DNA of 64,000 nucleotides. Origin: Hymenobacter psoromatis. GTDB taxonomy: Bacteria > Bacteroidota > Bacteroidia > Cytophagales > Hymenobacteraceae. The stretch covers positions 2,976,001 through 3,040,000 of the forward strand of contig NZ_JAIFAG010000001.1 of the NCBI RefSeq assembly GCF_020012125.1, in the 5' to 3' direction. The notes under the pieces are model-generated. The model had not been told where the DNA came from. It worked only from the letters and a program-made list of their open reading frames with translations, and did no database searches. A program made the translations under genes and the position numbers. Below, in pieces: positions 1 through 8,365 of the stretch (positions are counted from its first letter, which is position 1; each line of letters begins with the position of its first letter).

Positions 1-424
1 CGGCCCCCGGCGCGGCCTCGAGGTAGCCGCAGGCCCACCAGCCGCTCATACCGTGCGAGAAGTTGAGCTGGTCCAGGTCGAGGTTGGCGAGCAGGTGGTG
101 GCGGTCGGTGCCGGGCGCGTAGCGCACGTCCTGGGTGCGGCGCGAGTTGTCCATCACCCACTGGTTGCCGGGCACCCAGGCCGTAAAAAAGCCGTCGCAG
201 CACACCAGCGCCCGGCCCGCATCCAGAAAAGCCCGCACCTTGTCCCTAATTTTGAGCATTGCCACGTGGTCGGAGCCGTTGGGCACCACCAGCAAGTCGT
301 AGGGTAGTAAATCGGGGTCGAAATCCTGGGTGATGAGGCAGGTAGTGTACTGCACCAGCTCGTTCGAGACGTAGTATTTCTCCAGCCCCTGAAGGCCGTT
401 GGAAATGAGGAGGGCTTGCAGCAT
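1..424 (-). CDS. Class I glutamine amidotransferase-fold protein, N-terminal part
   Basis: The gene runs off the left edge, so only about the first 141 residues are present, read from an ATG at 424. They begin MLQALLISNG, then YDLLVVPNGSDH and a GRALVCCDGFF stretch, followed by a Trp/His-rich part. This alternation of short hydrophobic strands ending in Asn/Gly turns is typical of ThuA-like or beta-galactosidase-trimerisation-type domains with the class I glutamine amidotransferase fold. No signal peptide is visible, and the nucleophile region cannot be judged from this fragment. It lies downstream of the ABC transporter operon on the same strand, but a 200-bp gap with a large inverted repeat separates them, so co-transcription is doubtful. 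The function is not recognised beyond the fold. Confidence 0.55.
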   Translation of the reverse strand, partial: MLQALLISNGLQGLEKYYVSNELVQYTTCLITQDFDPDLLPYDLLVVPNGSDHVAMLKIRDKVRAFLDAGRALVCCDGFFTAWVPGNQWVMDNSRRTQDVRYAPGTDRHHLLANLDLDQLNFSHGMSGWWACGYLEAAPGA

Positions 425-464
425 GAGGGAGGGGTAAGGATAAGGGGAGAGAGTAAATACTAAT

Positions 465-573
465 AGAACGTCATGCAGACCGCAGGGAAGCATCTCGCTC
501 GCATCGTCGGGATACTTATTTCAACGGCAGCAACGAGGCGGGCGAAATGCTTCCTTCGTCAGCATGACGTTCT
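465..573. repeat. Long inverted repeat, copy 1
   Basis: Imperfect inverted repeat with ends AGAACGTCATGC / GCATGACGTTCT and an inner AAGCATCTCGC motif facing GCGAAATGCTT. It belongs to a family of eight copies in this window. It starts 51 bp beyond the stop codon of the permease gene at 625 and ends before the gene that starts at 424. The two arms have several mismatches, so this copy looks partly decayed. Confidence 0.85.
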
Positions 574-624
574 TTTTGTTCGCTTTGCCTGACTGTTCCT
601 AAGCTTATCTACGCGCAAAAGCCC

Positions 625-1401
625 TCACTCAGTCTTGCGCAGCAGGGCATTTTTATTAGCCCACAGCAATAGCGCCGGGGGTAGCAGCAGCAGCAGCGAA
701 GCCACGGCGGCCAGCGGCGCGTTGGCTTCACCCACATACGTAAACACCTGCACCGTGAGGGTACGCACCTTGCCCACGCTCAATAAGTTAGTCAGCCCAA
801 AATCAAACCAACTGAGCAAAAACGTCTGGAACAGCGCCGTGCGCAGCAGCGGCCCCGCCAGCGGCAGCAGCACCCGCCCCAGCGCCTGCTGGGGCGTGCA
901 GCCCAGGGTGCGGGCCAGCTGCTCGTACTCGCGGGCCTGCGGCGTCCAGAAGCTGCGCAGCAGCAGCGTGGCAAAGGGCACAGCGATGAGCAACAGCCCC
1001 AGCAGCACCCCACCCACCGAGCCCGACAAATGCAGCCGGATAATAAACGGCTGAATGAGCACCGCCAGCAGCACCGGCGGCAGCGCGTAGGGTAGGTAGC
1101 TGAGGGCTTCCCAGCGCGCAGGCCGGGCGGCGCGGGACACGGCCCGCGCCAGCCAAAAGCCGCTGGCCGTAGCCACTACGGCCACCACGCTGGCCAGCAG
1201 CAGGCTACGCCCCAGGCCGGCCAATAGCTCACTGTCGGCCGCCAGCAGGTCGCGCAGCGCACCTAGCGAATAAGTGGGGGGTAGGGCGGCCGGAAAACGC
1301 CAGGCCGGGGCCACGGCCAGCAGCACCAGCAGCCCAAACGGCAACGCAAACAGCAGCACCAGCGCCGTGGCAAGCAGCTTAGAGCGTGAGCTAAAGCGCA
1401 T
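625..1401 (-). CDS. ABC transporter permease (YnjC C-terminal half-like)
   Basis: A 258-residue inner-membrane protein with about six hydrophobic helices. It carries the binding-protein-dependent permease EAA loop, seen as EYEQLARTLG followed by a VLLPLAGP stretch around residues 160-185, which contacts the ATPase. It is the last gene of a three-gene operon and its ATG overlaps the end of the upstream permease gene by 11 bp. In Escherichia coli the YnjC protein is a single fused permease of double length; here the two halves are separate genes. With the YnjB-like binding protein upstream, this is an uptake system sometimes annotated as a putative thiamine transporter, although the substrate is not established. 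No ATPase gene is adjacent. Confidence 0.82.
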   Translation of the reverse strand: MRFSSRSKLLATALVLLFALPFGLLVLLAVAPAWRFPAALPPTYSLGALRDLLAADSELLAGLGRSLLLASVVAVVATASGFWLARAVSRAARPARWEALSYLPYALPPVLLAVLIQPFIIRLHLSGSVGGVLLGLLLIAVPFATLLLRSFWTPQAREYEQLARTLGCTPQQALGRVLLPLAGPLLRTALFQTFLLSWFDFGLTNLLSVGKVRTLTVQVFTYVGEANAPLAAVASLLLLLPPALLLWANKNALLRKTE

Positions 1402-2245
1402 GGCGGCGGGTGAGGCGGGTAAGCACCAGAATCAGCGCGAGCAGCCCCACGGCCACCAGGAAGCCCGCCAGGTAGGCCGCCGGCAGCTCGCGCAGGTCGA
1501 AGCGTTGGAGGCGGGTGGCAATGTACACGCTTAGCATCTGGGGGTAGGGCCGGCCCAGCAGCAGCGGAATATCGTAGGCCCCGAGCGTGGCAATGAAGCT
1601 GAGCAGCACCGTGGGCGCGGCCCGGCGCAGCAGCACCGGCAGGGCCACCCGCCACCGAAACTGGCCCAGGCTGGCTCCCAGCGTCTGGGCCAGCTGCGCA
1701 TAGTCGGGCAGCCGGCTTTCCTGGTAAATGGCCTGAAAAAGCAGGGTCAGGAACGGGAACAGCAGCAGCACGTGGGCCAAAATAATGCCCGCGCCGGCCG
1801 CATCCTGCACCAGCTCCGGGAAGCCCTCTACCCCCCGCGTGAGTCTCAGCCCAAAGCTGAGGCGCGAAAGCCAGCCGGCCCGGCTCAGCAATTGAAACAA
1901 ATAAAAGCCCAGCACCAGCGACGGCATGAGCAGCGGCACGTAGAGCAGCGTCGGAAACGGCCGCCGCCGCAGCGTGGCCTGCGCCCCCAGCACCAAGGCC
2001 AGCGCCAGGCCCACCGCCAGCGCCAGCGAAACGCCGGCTATCCACAGGCTGAACAGCGCGGCTTTCAGCAGGCCGGCATCGGTACCCAGCACCTGCCAGT
2101 GCCGGGCGGTGAAGCCGGTAGCCAGCGGCCCCACGATGCCCAGGCTACCCAGCAGCGCATAGCCCAGCCCGGCCAGCGGCAGGCCGGCCACCAGCAGGGC
2201 GTAGAGGCCCAGCAACAGCCTAGTGGGCAGGCGCTTCGATAACAT
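1391..2245 (-). CDS. ABC transporter permease (YnjC N-terminal half-like)
   Basis: A 284-residue inner-membrane permease with about six transmembrane helices and an EAA loop seen as DYAQLAQTLG followed by VALPVLLRRA near residues 180-205. Its ATG at 2245 lies inside the end of the binding-protein gene (26-bp overlap), and its own end overlaps the next permease by 11 bp, so the three genes are almost certainly translationally coupled. The pair should form the heterodimeric channel that receives substrate from the lipoprotein encoded upstream. Family membership is clear from the EAA motif and context; substrate specificity cannot be read from the sequence. Confidence 0.82.
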   Translation of the reverse strand: MLSKRLPTRLLLGLYALLVAGLPLAGLGYALLGSLGIVGPLATGFTARHWQVLGTDAGLLKAALFSLWIAGVSLALAVGLALALVLGAQATLRRRPFPTLLYVPLLMPSLVLGFYLFQLLSRAGWLSRLSFGLRLTRGVEGFPELVQDAAGAGIILAHVLLLFPFLTLLFQAIYQESRLPDYAQLAQTLGASLGQFRWRVALPVLLRRAAPTVLLSFIATLGAYDIPLLLGRPYPQMLSVYIATRLQRFDLRELPAAYLAGFLVAVGLLALILVLTRLTRRHAL

Positions 2246-3443
2246 AGGTGCGAAAATCCTTGAATAGCCGGGTCATGTACTCGGGGTCGGGTTCCATTAC
2301 GGCCAAGCCCTCCAGGGCGGCGCGCCGAGGGGCGTAGCGGCGCGAGGGCAGCTGCTCAAACTGCCGGCGCTCGGCCGGGGGTAGGGCGGCCAGATTTAGC
2401 ACCGTGTGGTCGCCCCACACATTGGGGTCCATTTTCTTTAGCTGGGCCGCCGGCGAAATCAGGAAGTTGATGGCCAGCATGGCCGCCTCGGGGTGCTGCG
2501 CCCCGCGCACAATGCCCAGGTAGTGCGAGTTGCGGATGGTGCCCGGCAGTGGCACGTAGGCGCGGGCCGTGGCCGGAAACACGCCCTGGTTCACCTTATT
2601 ATCCACCTCGGCATCATTATTGGAAAACGTGAAGGCCACCTCGCCGTTGGCAAAAAGCTGGTGCAACGGGGCCAGCTGCTCGGGAAACGTCTGGCCCTGC
2701 TTCCAGAAGTAGGGCCGGCTGGCATTCACCTGCTTCCACAGCTCACCCGACCACTTTTTATATACTGCCTCATTAAACTTGCCCTGGAACAGCTTCGGGT
2801 CACCGGACAGCGCTATCATCCACGATTTGAGCAGGGTCATGCCCGTAAACTCGTTCGGGATGGTGAACTGGCCGGGGTGCGCCCGCACGTAGGCCGGCAG
2901 CTCGGCCCACGTGCGGGGCGGCCGCGCCACCCGCGCCGAATCGTAGATAAACGTGAACTGCACGTTGCCCCAGGGGCACTCCATGCCGGCAATCGGCTGC
3001 TGAAAATCGGTGTTGATAAACGGGTTTTGTAGGTCGAGCAAACGAGCGTTGGGCAACTTGCCCACGAAGGGGCCGAGCAGGGCATCCACCTGCCGCAGCT
3101 GGTAGAAGGTCTCACCGTTTATCCACACCATATCCACCTGGCTGGGCTGGCCGGCCTGCTGCTCGGCGGCCAGCGTCTGGGCCAGGCCCGCGCCCTGCCC
3201 GGCCGAGATTTGCAGGTCGATGCCGTAGCGCCGCTTCAGCTCAGGCTTCACGTAGGTGCTCATGTACTTGTTAATGAGCGGGTCGCCCATCCACATCAGC
3301 ATACTCACCGGCTGGCTTTTGCCGCGGGCCTCGATTTGGGGCCAGGTCTGGGCCAGAGTTTGCTGCGGGGTGCGGGGCTGGTCGGCCTGGCAGCCGGCCA
3401 GTAGGGCAAGGGTAGGGAGGAAAAGAAGGAGGATTTTTTTCAT
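2220..3443 (-). CDS. YnjB-type substrate-binding lipoprotein of ABC transporter
   Basis: A 407-residue extracytoplasmic binding protein. I start it at the ATG at 3443 (MKKILLLFLP), which gives a lipoprotein signal with lipobox LLAGC and Cys18 as the lipidated residue. The open frame continues about 11 codons further upstream, but that DNA lies partly in the inverted repeat at 3461-3578 and would spoil the signal. Family features are the WINGETFY segment, the GMECPWGNVQF segment and the FTFSNNDAEVD segment, as in YnjB proteins. It is first in an operon with two permeases and presumably delivers substrate to them. The family is often called a putative thiamine binding protein, but the ligand is uncertain. 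No TPP riboswitch was seen upstream. Confidence 0.82.
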   Translation of the reverse strand: MKKILLLFLPTLALLAGCQADQPRTPQQTLAQTWPQIEARGKSQPVSMLMWMGDPLINKYMSTYVKPELKRRYGIDLQISAGQGAGLAQTLAAEQQAGQPSQVDMVWINGETFYQLRQVDALLGPFVGKLPNARLLDLQNPFINTDFQQPIAGMECPWGNVQFTFIYDSARVARPPRTWAELPAYVRAHPGQFTIPNEFTGMTLLKSWMIALSGDPKLFQGKFNEAVYKKWSGELWKQVNASRPYFWKQGQTFPEQLAPLHQLFANGEVAFTFSNNDAEVDNKVNQGVFPATARAYVPLPGTIRNSHYLGIVRGAQHPEAAMLAINFLISPAAQLKKMDPNVWGDHTVLNLAALPPAERRQFEQLPSRRYAPRRAALEGLAVMEPDPEYMTRLFKDFRTYVIEAPAH

Positions 3444-3460
3444 GGAGAATGCGAAATCGA

Positions 3461-3578
3461 AGAACGTCATGCTCATCTAGCGTCCGCTTGTCGAAGCATC
3501 TCTACCGCTTCAGCCACGCCGTCCAATGATACGGTAGAGATGCTTCGACAAGCGGACGCTAGATGAGCATGACGTTCT
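3461..3578. repeat. Long inverted repeat, copy 2 (47-bp perfect arms)
   Basis: The first 47 bp and the last 47 bp are exact reverse complements, with about 24 bp between them. The ends are AGAACGTCATGC and the inner part reads TTGTCGAAGCATCTCTACCG. Compared with other copies, this one has extra arm sequence (ATCTAGCGTCCG) duplicated in both arms. It lies 44 bp beyond the stop codon of the TonB-dependent receptor gene and directly upstream of the binding-protein gene, so it could act as a terminator or spacer between two transcription units. Confidence 0.92.
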
Positions 3579-3621
3579 TATTTACTCAGTAACCGCTTTA
3601 CGTTTAAGCAACTACCTACCC

Positions 3622-6600
3622 TCACAGCGCGTAGCGCAGCCCGAACTGAAACTGGCGCGGCGCGCTGGCATTGCGCTGCATGATGCCCGAGCCGGCCGGC
3701 CCTACCTGAATCTGGTTGCTCTGAGTGGCGTTGTTGGAGTAGCCGCTCAGGTTTTGGGTATTAAGCACATTGAAGACGTCGGCGGTCAGCTCCACGCGGC
3801 TCGTGCCTTCGCCGAGGTGCAGCGTGTACTGCGCCGCCACGTCGAAGGTCTTGGACCAGGGTAGGCGGTCGGAATTGCGGCTTTCGCCAGGGTAGCGGTC
3901 GGCGTTGCCGAGGTAGGCGGTGCTGAACGAGCTGCCGTCGCCGTTCAGGTCGTTGGTGTAAACGTTGGTGGTGCCGGGCACCAGGTAGGCCCCGGTCACG
4001 CGGTTCACGGGCTGGCCGCTTTGCAGCAGCGCCGCCAGCGTAAAGCGCAGGGCCTTAGTGGGATAGTAGCTACCGATGGCGTTAATAACGTGGGTACGGT
4101 CGTTGATGGAGTTGGCAAACTCGGGGCCGTAGTTGTTGGCGTCGGCGGCCCGGAAGTTCACGTCCTCGGTGTCGTTTTTCAGGTTCGAGAGCGTGTAGAC
4201 TAACCGGTAGCCATACTTATCGTCGCCGGCCGTTTTCTGTAAATTGAAGCTGGCGGCCACGTAGCGCGAGCGGCCCGCCGACTCGGTTTCGACCACGTTT
4301 TGGGCCACGCCCGCCACCCGCTGGCCCCCGATAATGGCGCTGCCATCGGCCTGAATGGGCACCGGCCGGGTAGCGTCGGCCTGCGCCGCGGTGCGCACCA
4401 CCACGTTATTGGGGTCGGTCTGGGCGTATTCCGACACGGCGTTCACGTTGCGCAGCCGGAACAGGTCGGAGGAGCGGTTGTACATGGCATCCACGTAAAA
4501 CAGCGTTTTCTCGCTCACCTGGTACTGATAGCCCAGCGTGCTTTGCAGCGAGTACGGGTTCTGGTAGCCGTTGGGGTTCAGGATGCGGCGCTCGGTGCTG
4601 GGCACCGTAGCGCGCTGGCCTTGCAGGCTGGCCGCCGAGGGGCCCTGGAGGTAGGGTACATTACCCGCTTTGCCCAGGCTGGCCGTCAGGTTGCCGTCGA
4701 AGGTGATGCGGTCCACGTCGGTGCCGGGGGGTAGGGCACCCACCCGCACCAGCTCGCGGAGCTGGGTTTTGTAGTCGGCCGAGGTCGTGTTCTGCTGCAG
4801 CGCGTCGCTGTACACGGTGTACAGAATCTTGTCGTAGAACACGCCGTAGCCGCCGCGCAGGCTGCTGCGCTCGGTGAGCCGGTAGTTGAAATTGGCCCGC
4901 GGGCCGATGTTGTTGCGGTCGCCGTGCGCGGCCCCGCCTTTCGAAAGGTTGTCGTAGTCGTAGCGCACGCCCAGCGTCACGTTCAGGCGGTCGGTCACGG
5001 CCACCAGGTCTTCCACGTAAATATTATACAGGTTCTGGGTCGTGCCGAAAGCGGCCGGGCGCAGCTCCACATTGTAACTATTTACCTGCACGCTCGCCGG
5101 AATATCGGTAATGCTCAGGCCCGGCCCCAGGTTGCGGGCGCGCAGCGCATCGAGCTGGCCCTGCGTCAGCTGCACGCCGTAGCTGCCGTTGGGGTTGCCG
5201 CCGCCGTAGAGCTGGTGCGCGGTGCTGATGAGGCCCAGGCCGCCCTTGAAGGTATTGCGGCCCTTCACGAGGGTGAATTTCTGTTGAGCCTGCCAGGTTT
5301 TCTGGTGCGAGTCGAACAGGTAGCCGGGGTTGCCCAGCACGGCTATGGGCTGGCCGTTGGGGTCGTTCACCGTCACGTCGGGGCTGCTGGGGTTGTCGGC
5401 GCGGGCGTAGTTCCAGCGAAACGTGGCGTATTGCAGGTCGGTTTCGGAGGTGAAGTTTCGGCCCACGTACACGTTCTGGCTGGCAATGTTCACCGAGTTG
5501 CGGTCCTGATAATTACCCGACGACGGAAACGCCACGCCGCCATCCAGCCCGCCGCCCTGGCGCTCGATGCTCACGTAGCCCACGTTGGCCCGCAGCGACG
5601 ACCGGAACCGGTCCGTCCAGCGCTGGTCGAGCTTGCCCGAGAGATAAGTGAAGCGGTTGTGGCCGCGCACCGTAGCGGCCACGCCCAGCTCAGGCGATGT
5701 CAGGGCGTTGTCCTTGCGGTCGAAAGTCTGCTCGGCATCCAGGTAAAAAAACGTCTTGTCTTTCACCAGCGCCCCGCCCACGGCAAAGCCAAACTGCTGG
5801 CGCTGGAACCCGTTCTGCACCTGGTTGCCCGACAAGTCACGCTGCGGAAAAGCGGTTTTGCCATCGATGCCCGGGCCGGGCCGGGTGAGGTAAAACGCCT
5901 CGGCCGTGAGGTTGTTGGAGCCCGACTTGGTCGTCACGTTCACGATGCCGTTGGCCGAGTTGCCAAACTCCGTGGAGAAGTTGTTGGTGAGCACGCTCAC
6001 ATTCTGGGCAAAGCCCACCGGAATGGCGAAGCGCTGCCCGCCCAGGAAGTTCTCGTTGTTGTCGAGCCCATCAATCAGGTAGTTGGTATACAAGCCATTG
6101 GCCCCGTTGATGCTCACGTTGGGCGCTTCGGCAAAAAAGCCGGTGGCCTGCGTCACGTTGGGCAGGCGGTAGAGGGCGCGGGTAATGTCGCGCGCCTCAA
6201 TCGGAATCTCGCGCAGCTCGCGGGCCGAAAGCTGCGAGGCCACCTCGGCGTTCTGGGTGTTGATGGTCGTGGCGTTGGGGGCGCGCACCACCACGCCGGC
6301 CAGCGCCTGGGTGCTGACCTGGGGTAGGACCAGCGTGACACTGGGGCTGGAGTTGGCGCGCAGCGTCAGGTTGGCCTCGCGCACGGCCTGGTACTGGTCG
6401 GTCACGGTGGTGCTCACGGCGTAGCTACCAGCCGTGCTCAGGCCCCGAAACCGCACCTTGCCCTGCGCATCGGTAGTCTGCTCGGTGCTAAAGCCGATGC
6501 CGGCATTGTCAAGGTGCACCGGCAGCCCCACCACGGCCTGGCGAGCCGCGTTCTGCACCGACACTACTAAGTCAACCTGCGCCCAAGCCTGGCGCAACGG

Positions 6601-6648
6601 CCCAAAAAACAGCAAAAGGCACCCTAAAAAAGTGGAAATATTCTTCAT
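3622..6648 (-). CDS. TonB-dependent receptor with carboxypeptidase-regulatory-like (Oar-type) N-terminal domain
   Basis: A 1008-residue outer-membrane protein. Residues 1-24 form a signal peptide ending WAQ. Residues 25-120 look like a carboxypeptidase-regulatory-like beta-sandwich (LVVSVQNAARQAVVGLPVHL). Residues 125-260 are the plug domain, with RELREIPIEARD, LIDGLDNNENF and FSTEFGNSANGIVNVTTKSG. The rest is a beta-barrel of short aromatic-rich strands that ends FQFGLRYAL. This matches Oar/CarA-type receptors of Bacteroidota, which import bulky ligands or assist protein secretion. There is no SusD-like partner next to it. The ABC operon lies downstream on the same strand, but the perfect inverted repeat between them makes one transcript unlikely. 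The ligand is unknown. Confidence 0.9.
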   Translation of the reverse strand: MKNISTFLGCLLLFFGPLRQAWAQVDLVVSVQNAARQAVVGLPVHLDNAGIGFSTEQTTDAQGKVRFRGLSTAGSYAVSTTVTDQYQAVREANLTLRANSSPSVTLVLPQVSTQALAGVVVRAPNATTINTQNAEVASQLSARELREIPIEARDITRALYRLPNVTQATGFFAEAPNVSINGANGLYTNYLIDGLDNNENFLGGQRFAIPVGFAQNVSVLTNNFSTEFGNSANGIVNVTTKSGSNNLTAEAFYLTRPGPGIDGKTAFPQRDLSGNQVQNGFQRQQFGFAVGGALVKDKTFFYLDAEQTFDRKDNALTSPELGVAATVRGHNRFTYLSGKLDQRWTDRFRSSLRANVGYVSIERQGGGLDGGVAFPSSGNYQDRNSVNIASQNVYVGRNFTSETDLQYATFRWNYARADNPSSPDVTVNDPNGQPIAVLGNPGYLFDSHQKTWQAQQKFTLVKGRNTFKGGLGLISTAHQLYGGGNPNGSYGVQLTQGQLDALRARNLGPGLSITDIPASVQVNSYNVELRPAAFGTTQNLYNIYVEDLVAVTDRLNVTLGVRYDYDNLSKGGAAHGDRNNIGPRANFNYRLTERSSLRGGYGVFYDKILYTVYSDALQQNTTSADYKTQLRELVRVGALPPGTDVDRITFDGNLTASLGKAGNVPYLQGPSAASLQGQRATVPSTERRILNPNGYQNPYSLQSTLGYQYQVSEKTLFYVDAMYNRSSDLFRLRNVNAVSEYAQTDPNNVVVRTAAQADATRPVPIQADGSAIIGGQRVAGVAQNVVETESAGRSRYVAASFNLQKTAGDDKYGYRLVYTLSNLKNDTEDVNFRAADANNYGPEFANSINDRTHVINAIGSYYPTKALRFTLAALLQSGQPVNRVTGAYLVPGTTNVYTNDLNGDGSSFSTAYLGNADRYPGESRNSDRLPWSKTFDVAAQYTLHLGEGTSRVELTADVFNVLNTQNLSGYSNNATQSNQIQVGPAGSGIMQRNASAPRQFQFGLRYAL

Positions 6649-6688
6649 AAAAACGAGAAAAGTAAGCTGAAACCCGACGCGCGCCTAT

Positions 6689-6740
6689 CCCCGGCCACGG
6701 GCGGCAAGCGCTCCGTGGACCTTGCCGCCCGTGGCCGGGG
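6689..6740. terminator. Strong GC-rich hairpin, possible terminator
   Basis: Two perfect 20-bp arms (6689-6708 and 6721-6740, outer bases CCCCGGCCAC) enclose a 12-base loop. It lies 20 bp past the stop codon of the DUF2064 gene and 40 bp before the receptor gene on the same strand. No T-run follows on the minus strand, so a rho-independent terminator is not proven. An mRNA-stabilising or attenuating hairpin is equally possible. Confidence 0.55.
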
Positions 6741-6760
6741 GTAGCACTTTCCGAAATGGT

Positions 6761-7462
6761 TTAACAGGCCGGCGGACCCCGGCGCGGGCAGGCGGCCGCG
6801 CCACCGCGCGGGTCGGCCAGCCGAACGGCCGGACGGCCGACGAGCCGGGGCCGGGCGGCGCGCAGCCGGCACAAGGCGCGGCGCAGGGGTAGGGCAACCA
6901 GCTGCCGCAGCACTCGCGCCAGCCCAGCCTCGTCGTCAATGTCGGCCAGGGCAGGTAGCTGATACACGGTAGCCCCGGCCTGGCGCAGCTGCTGACGCAG
7001 CGCCGCACCCAGCCGCCGGGTTTGCCAGGGTAGGGCCAGCCAGTCGGCTTGCTCAAAAAAGGCGCGCGAGATGCCCAGCAGGTACACGCCGCCGTCGGTA
7101 GCCGGCCCCAGCACCGCGCCACCGGCCCGCACTGCTGTCACGGCCCGCCGCAGCGTGGCCCCGGCCAGCTGCGGGCAGTCATTGCCAATAATGAGTAGGC
7201 TCTCGTAGCCCAGCGCAAACGTCTGGCGCACGGCCCCGTGCAGCCGCTGGCCAAATGTGGTCCCGGCCTGGCCCGCCGAATTCACGCACACTACCTCGAT
7301 ACCCGCCTCGTGGGCCGTGGCCGTGGCGTGCGCGATGAGGCGGGCGGCCACCGCCGCGTTCGCTGCTCGTGAGCCGTGGCTCACGAACCGCTTGCGGACC
7401 CCTTCCTCCCGCGCCGAGCGGGTGAAAAGCAGGATGGCAACGCGGGCGGGGGTAGCAGGCAC
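6761..7462 (-). CDS. DUF2064 / TIGR04282-type nucleotidyltransferase-fold protein
   Basis: A 233-residue protein read from a GTG at 7462 (no ATG is available before the first conserved strand). It has the DUF2064 signature set: a start VAILLFTRSAREEGVRKR, GNDCP near residue 128, GPATDGGVYLLG near 148 and DIDDEAGL near 190. The fold is that of GT-A nucleotide-sugar or NTP transferases. Members are named for arsenosugar biosynthesis in some genomes, but many occur without arsenic genes, and none is visible here. The last 40 residues are Arg/Pro/Ala-rich and unlike the compact family end, which suggests a drifted or read-through tail. It probably forms a single-gene unit ending at the hairpin at 6689-6740. 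Confidence 0.72.
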   Translation of the reverse strand: MPATPARVAILLFTRSAREEGVRKRFVSHGSRAANAAVAARLIAHATATAHEAGIEVVCVNSAGQAGTTFGQRLHGAVRQTFALGYESLLIIGNDCPQLAGATLRRAVTAVRAGGAVLGPATDGGVYLLGISRAFFEQADWLALPWQTRRLGAALRQQLRQAGATVYQLPALADIDDEAGLARVLRQLVALPLRRALCRLRAARPRLVGRPAVRLADPRGGAAACPRRGPPAC

Positions 7463-7794
7463 GGCAGGAAAAGGAGAAAATAATAGGAAGCGGCGGGGAC
7501 GAGGGCCAGTCTTAGTGCGACTTCGAGGTTAGTGCACCAAAATTGACAGCTGCCATAGCGGTTGACCCCGGTGGCCCGGTAACCCTACGAGAAAAAAATA
7601 CTTCCTGGTTGGCAGCCCGCACAATAAAATCTCAACATACTACCTGGCTGGCCCCGGCAATACCCCCGCAAGTTACCGCAAGCCTCCGCCAGGGCTACTA
7701 CCACGGGCGTGGGCCGCTCAAGCTGGGGCAACTTCCACCCGGTCCCGGTGCGCCCGGCTGTCAGGCGCGTAAATGGGCTTATTTTTGACCCTTA
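7463..7794. other. 332-bp intergenic region without a gene
   Basis: The region lies between the start of the DUF2064 gene (minus) and the start of the small secreted protein (plus), so it must hold both promoters. The only open frame of note (7543-7788, plus) has no domain-like pattern and no start context, and I do not call it. A candidate -7 box lies at its right end. Confidence 0.6.
7780..7787 (+). promoter_or_regulatory. Candidate Bacteroidota -7 box (TATTTTTG)
   Basis: An exact match to TAnnTTTG ends 7 bp before the ATG at 7795. If used, the transcript would be nearly leaderless. No convincing -33 TTG is found at the usual spacing. Confidence 0.3.
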
Positions 7795-8307
7795 ATGAGC
7801 ATCTTTAACAAACTGATTTTCGGGGGCCTGCTGGGCTTGCCGCTACTGGCCGCGCCGGCCCAGGCCCAGAAAGCGCCCAAGGAGCCCCCTACCCTGCTCG
7901 GCTACTGGCAAACCCGCCAAATCGGCTTTAGCGTCACAGCAGCCACGCCCGACTCGGTGCGCAACAAGCTCGACGACCCCGACATCGCCGACCTCAACCG
8001 GGCCATGTTTACGGGCGAAGCGCAGCTGCTGGTCGAATTTCGGGCCGATAGCAGCTACCAATTCACCATTACCCGCGCCGGCAAGCGGCTACGCACCGAA
8101 ACTGGCACCTACTCCTTGGCCCACGGACACCTGCAAGCCAGCAGTCCCGCCAGCCCCGACGGTTCCTCTTTCCACGACCAGCAGGTACAGAAACTTACCC
8201 GCCGCGGGCTGGTACTAGTGTTCCCGGCCGGCCCCGAACTGCCCGGCGCCAGCGAAGAGGTAGAGTACCACCGGGTAGGCCCCTATCCCCCTACCGCCGA
8301 AAAATAA
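7795..8307 (+). CDS. Small secreted protein, lipocalin-like
   Basis: A 170-residue protein with a signal peptide (residues 1-25, ending AQAQ). The mature part starts LLGYWQTRQIGF and has alternating strands such as LLVEFRADSSYQFTI and GTYSLAHGHLQAS, a pattern seen in small Bacteroidota lipocalin-like proteins in which the conserved Gly-x-Trp opens the barrel. It is likely periplasmic or surface-located. It stands alone between the DUF2064 gene and mocA. I do not recognise a specific family, and lipocalin-like is an inference from the Gly-Tyr-Trp start and the strand pattern. Confidence 0.6.
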   Translation: MSIFNKLIFGGLLGLPLLAAPAQAQKAPKEPPTLLGYWQTRQIGFSVTAATPDSVRNKLDDPDIADLNRAMFTGEAQLLVEFRADSSYQFTITRAGKRLRTETGTYSLAHGHLQASSPASPDGSSFHDQQVQKLTRRGLVLVFPAGPELPGASEEVEYHRVGPYPPTAEK

Positions 8308-8365
8308 TAGGACCACCGAAGTTCGGCGCACCTGTTGCATGTAGCTAAAAGCCGAAGCCGCGCCC

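Noticed and set aside
1263-2045. Alternative minus-strand open frame over the permease genes
   Set aside because: It is Ala/Gly/Arg-rich, lacks membrane helices and overlaps two convincing permease genes in another frame.
3444-3621. TPP riboswitch upstream of the YnjB-type operon
   Set aside because: The gap is taken up by the inverted repeat and shows no thi-box-like CTGAGA or GGTTAATACC element.
4924-6327. Plus-strand open frame of 467 codons
   Set aside because: It is the antisense shadow of the TonB-dependent receptor gene, with His/Val/Gly-rich sequence and no recognisable fold.
7543-7788. 81-codon plus-strand open frame before the small secreted protein
   Set aside because: No ribosome-binding site, no domain-like hydrophobic pattern, and it would crowd out the promoter of the next gene.
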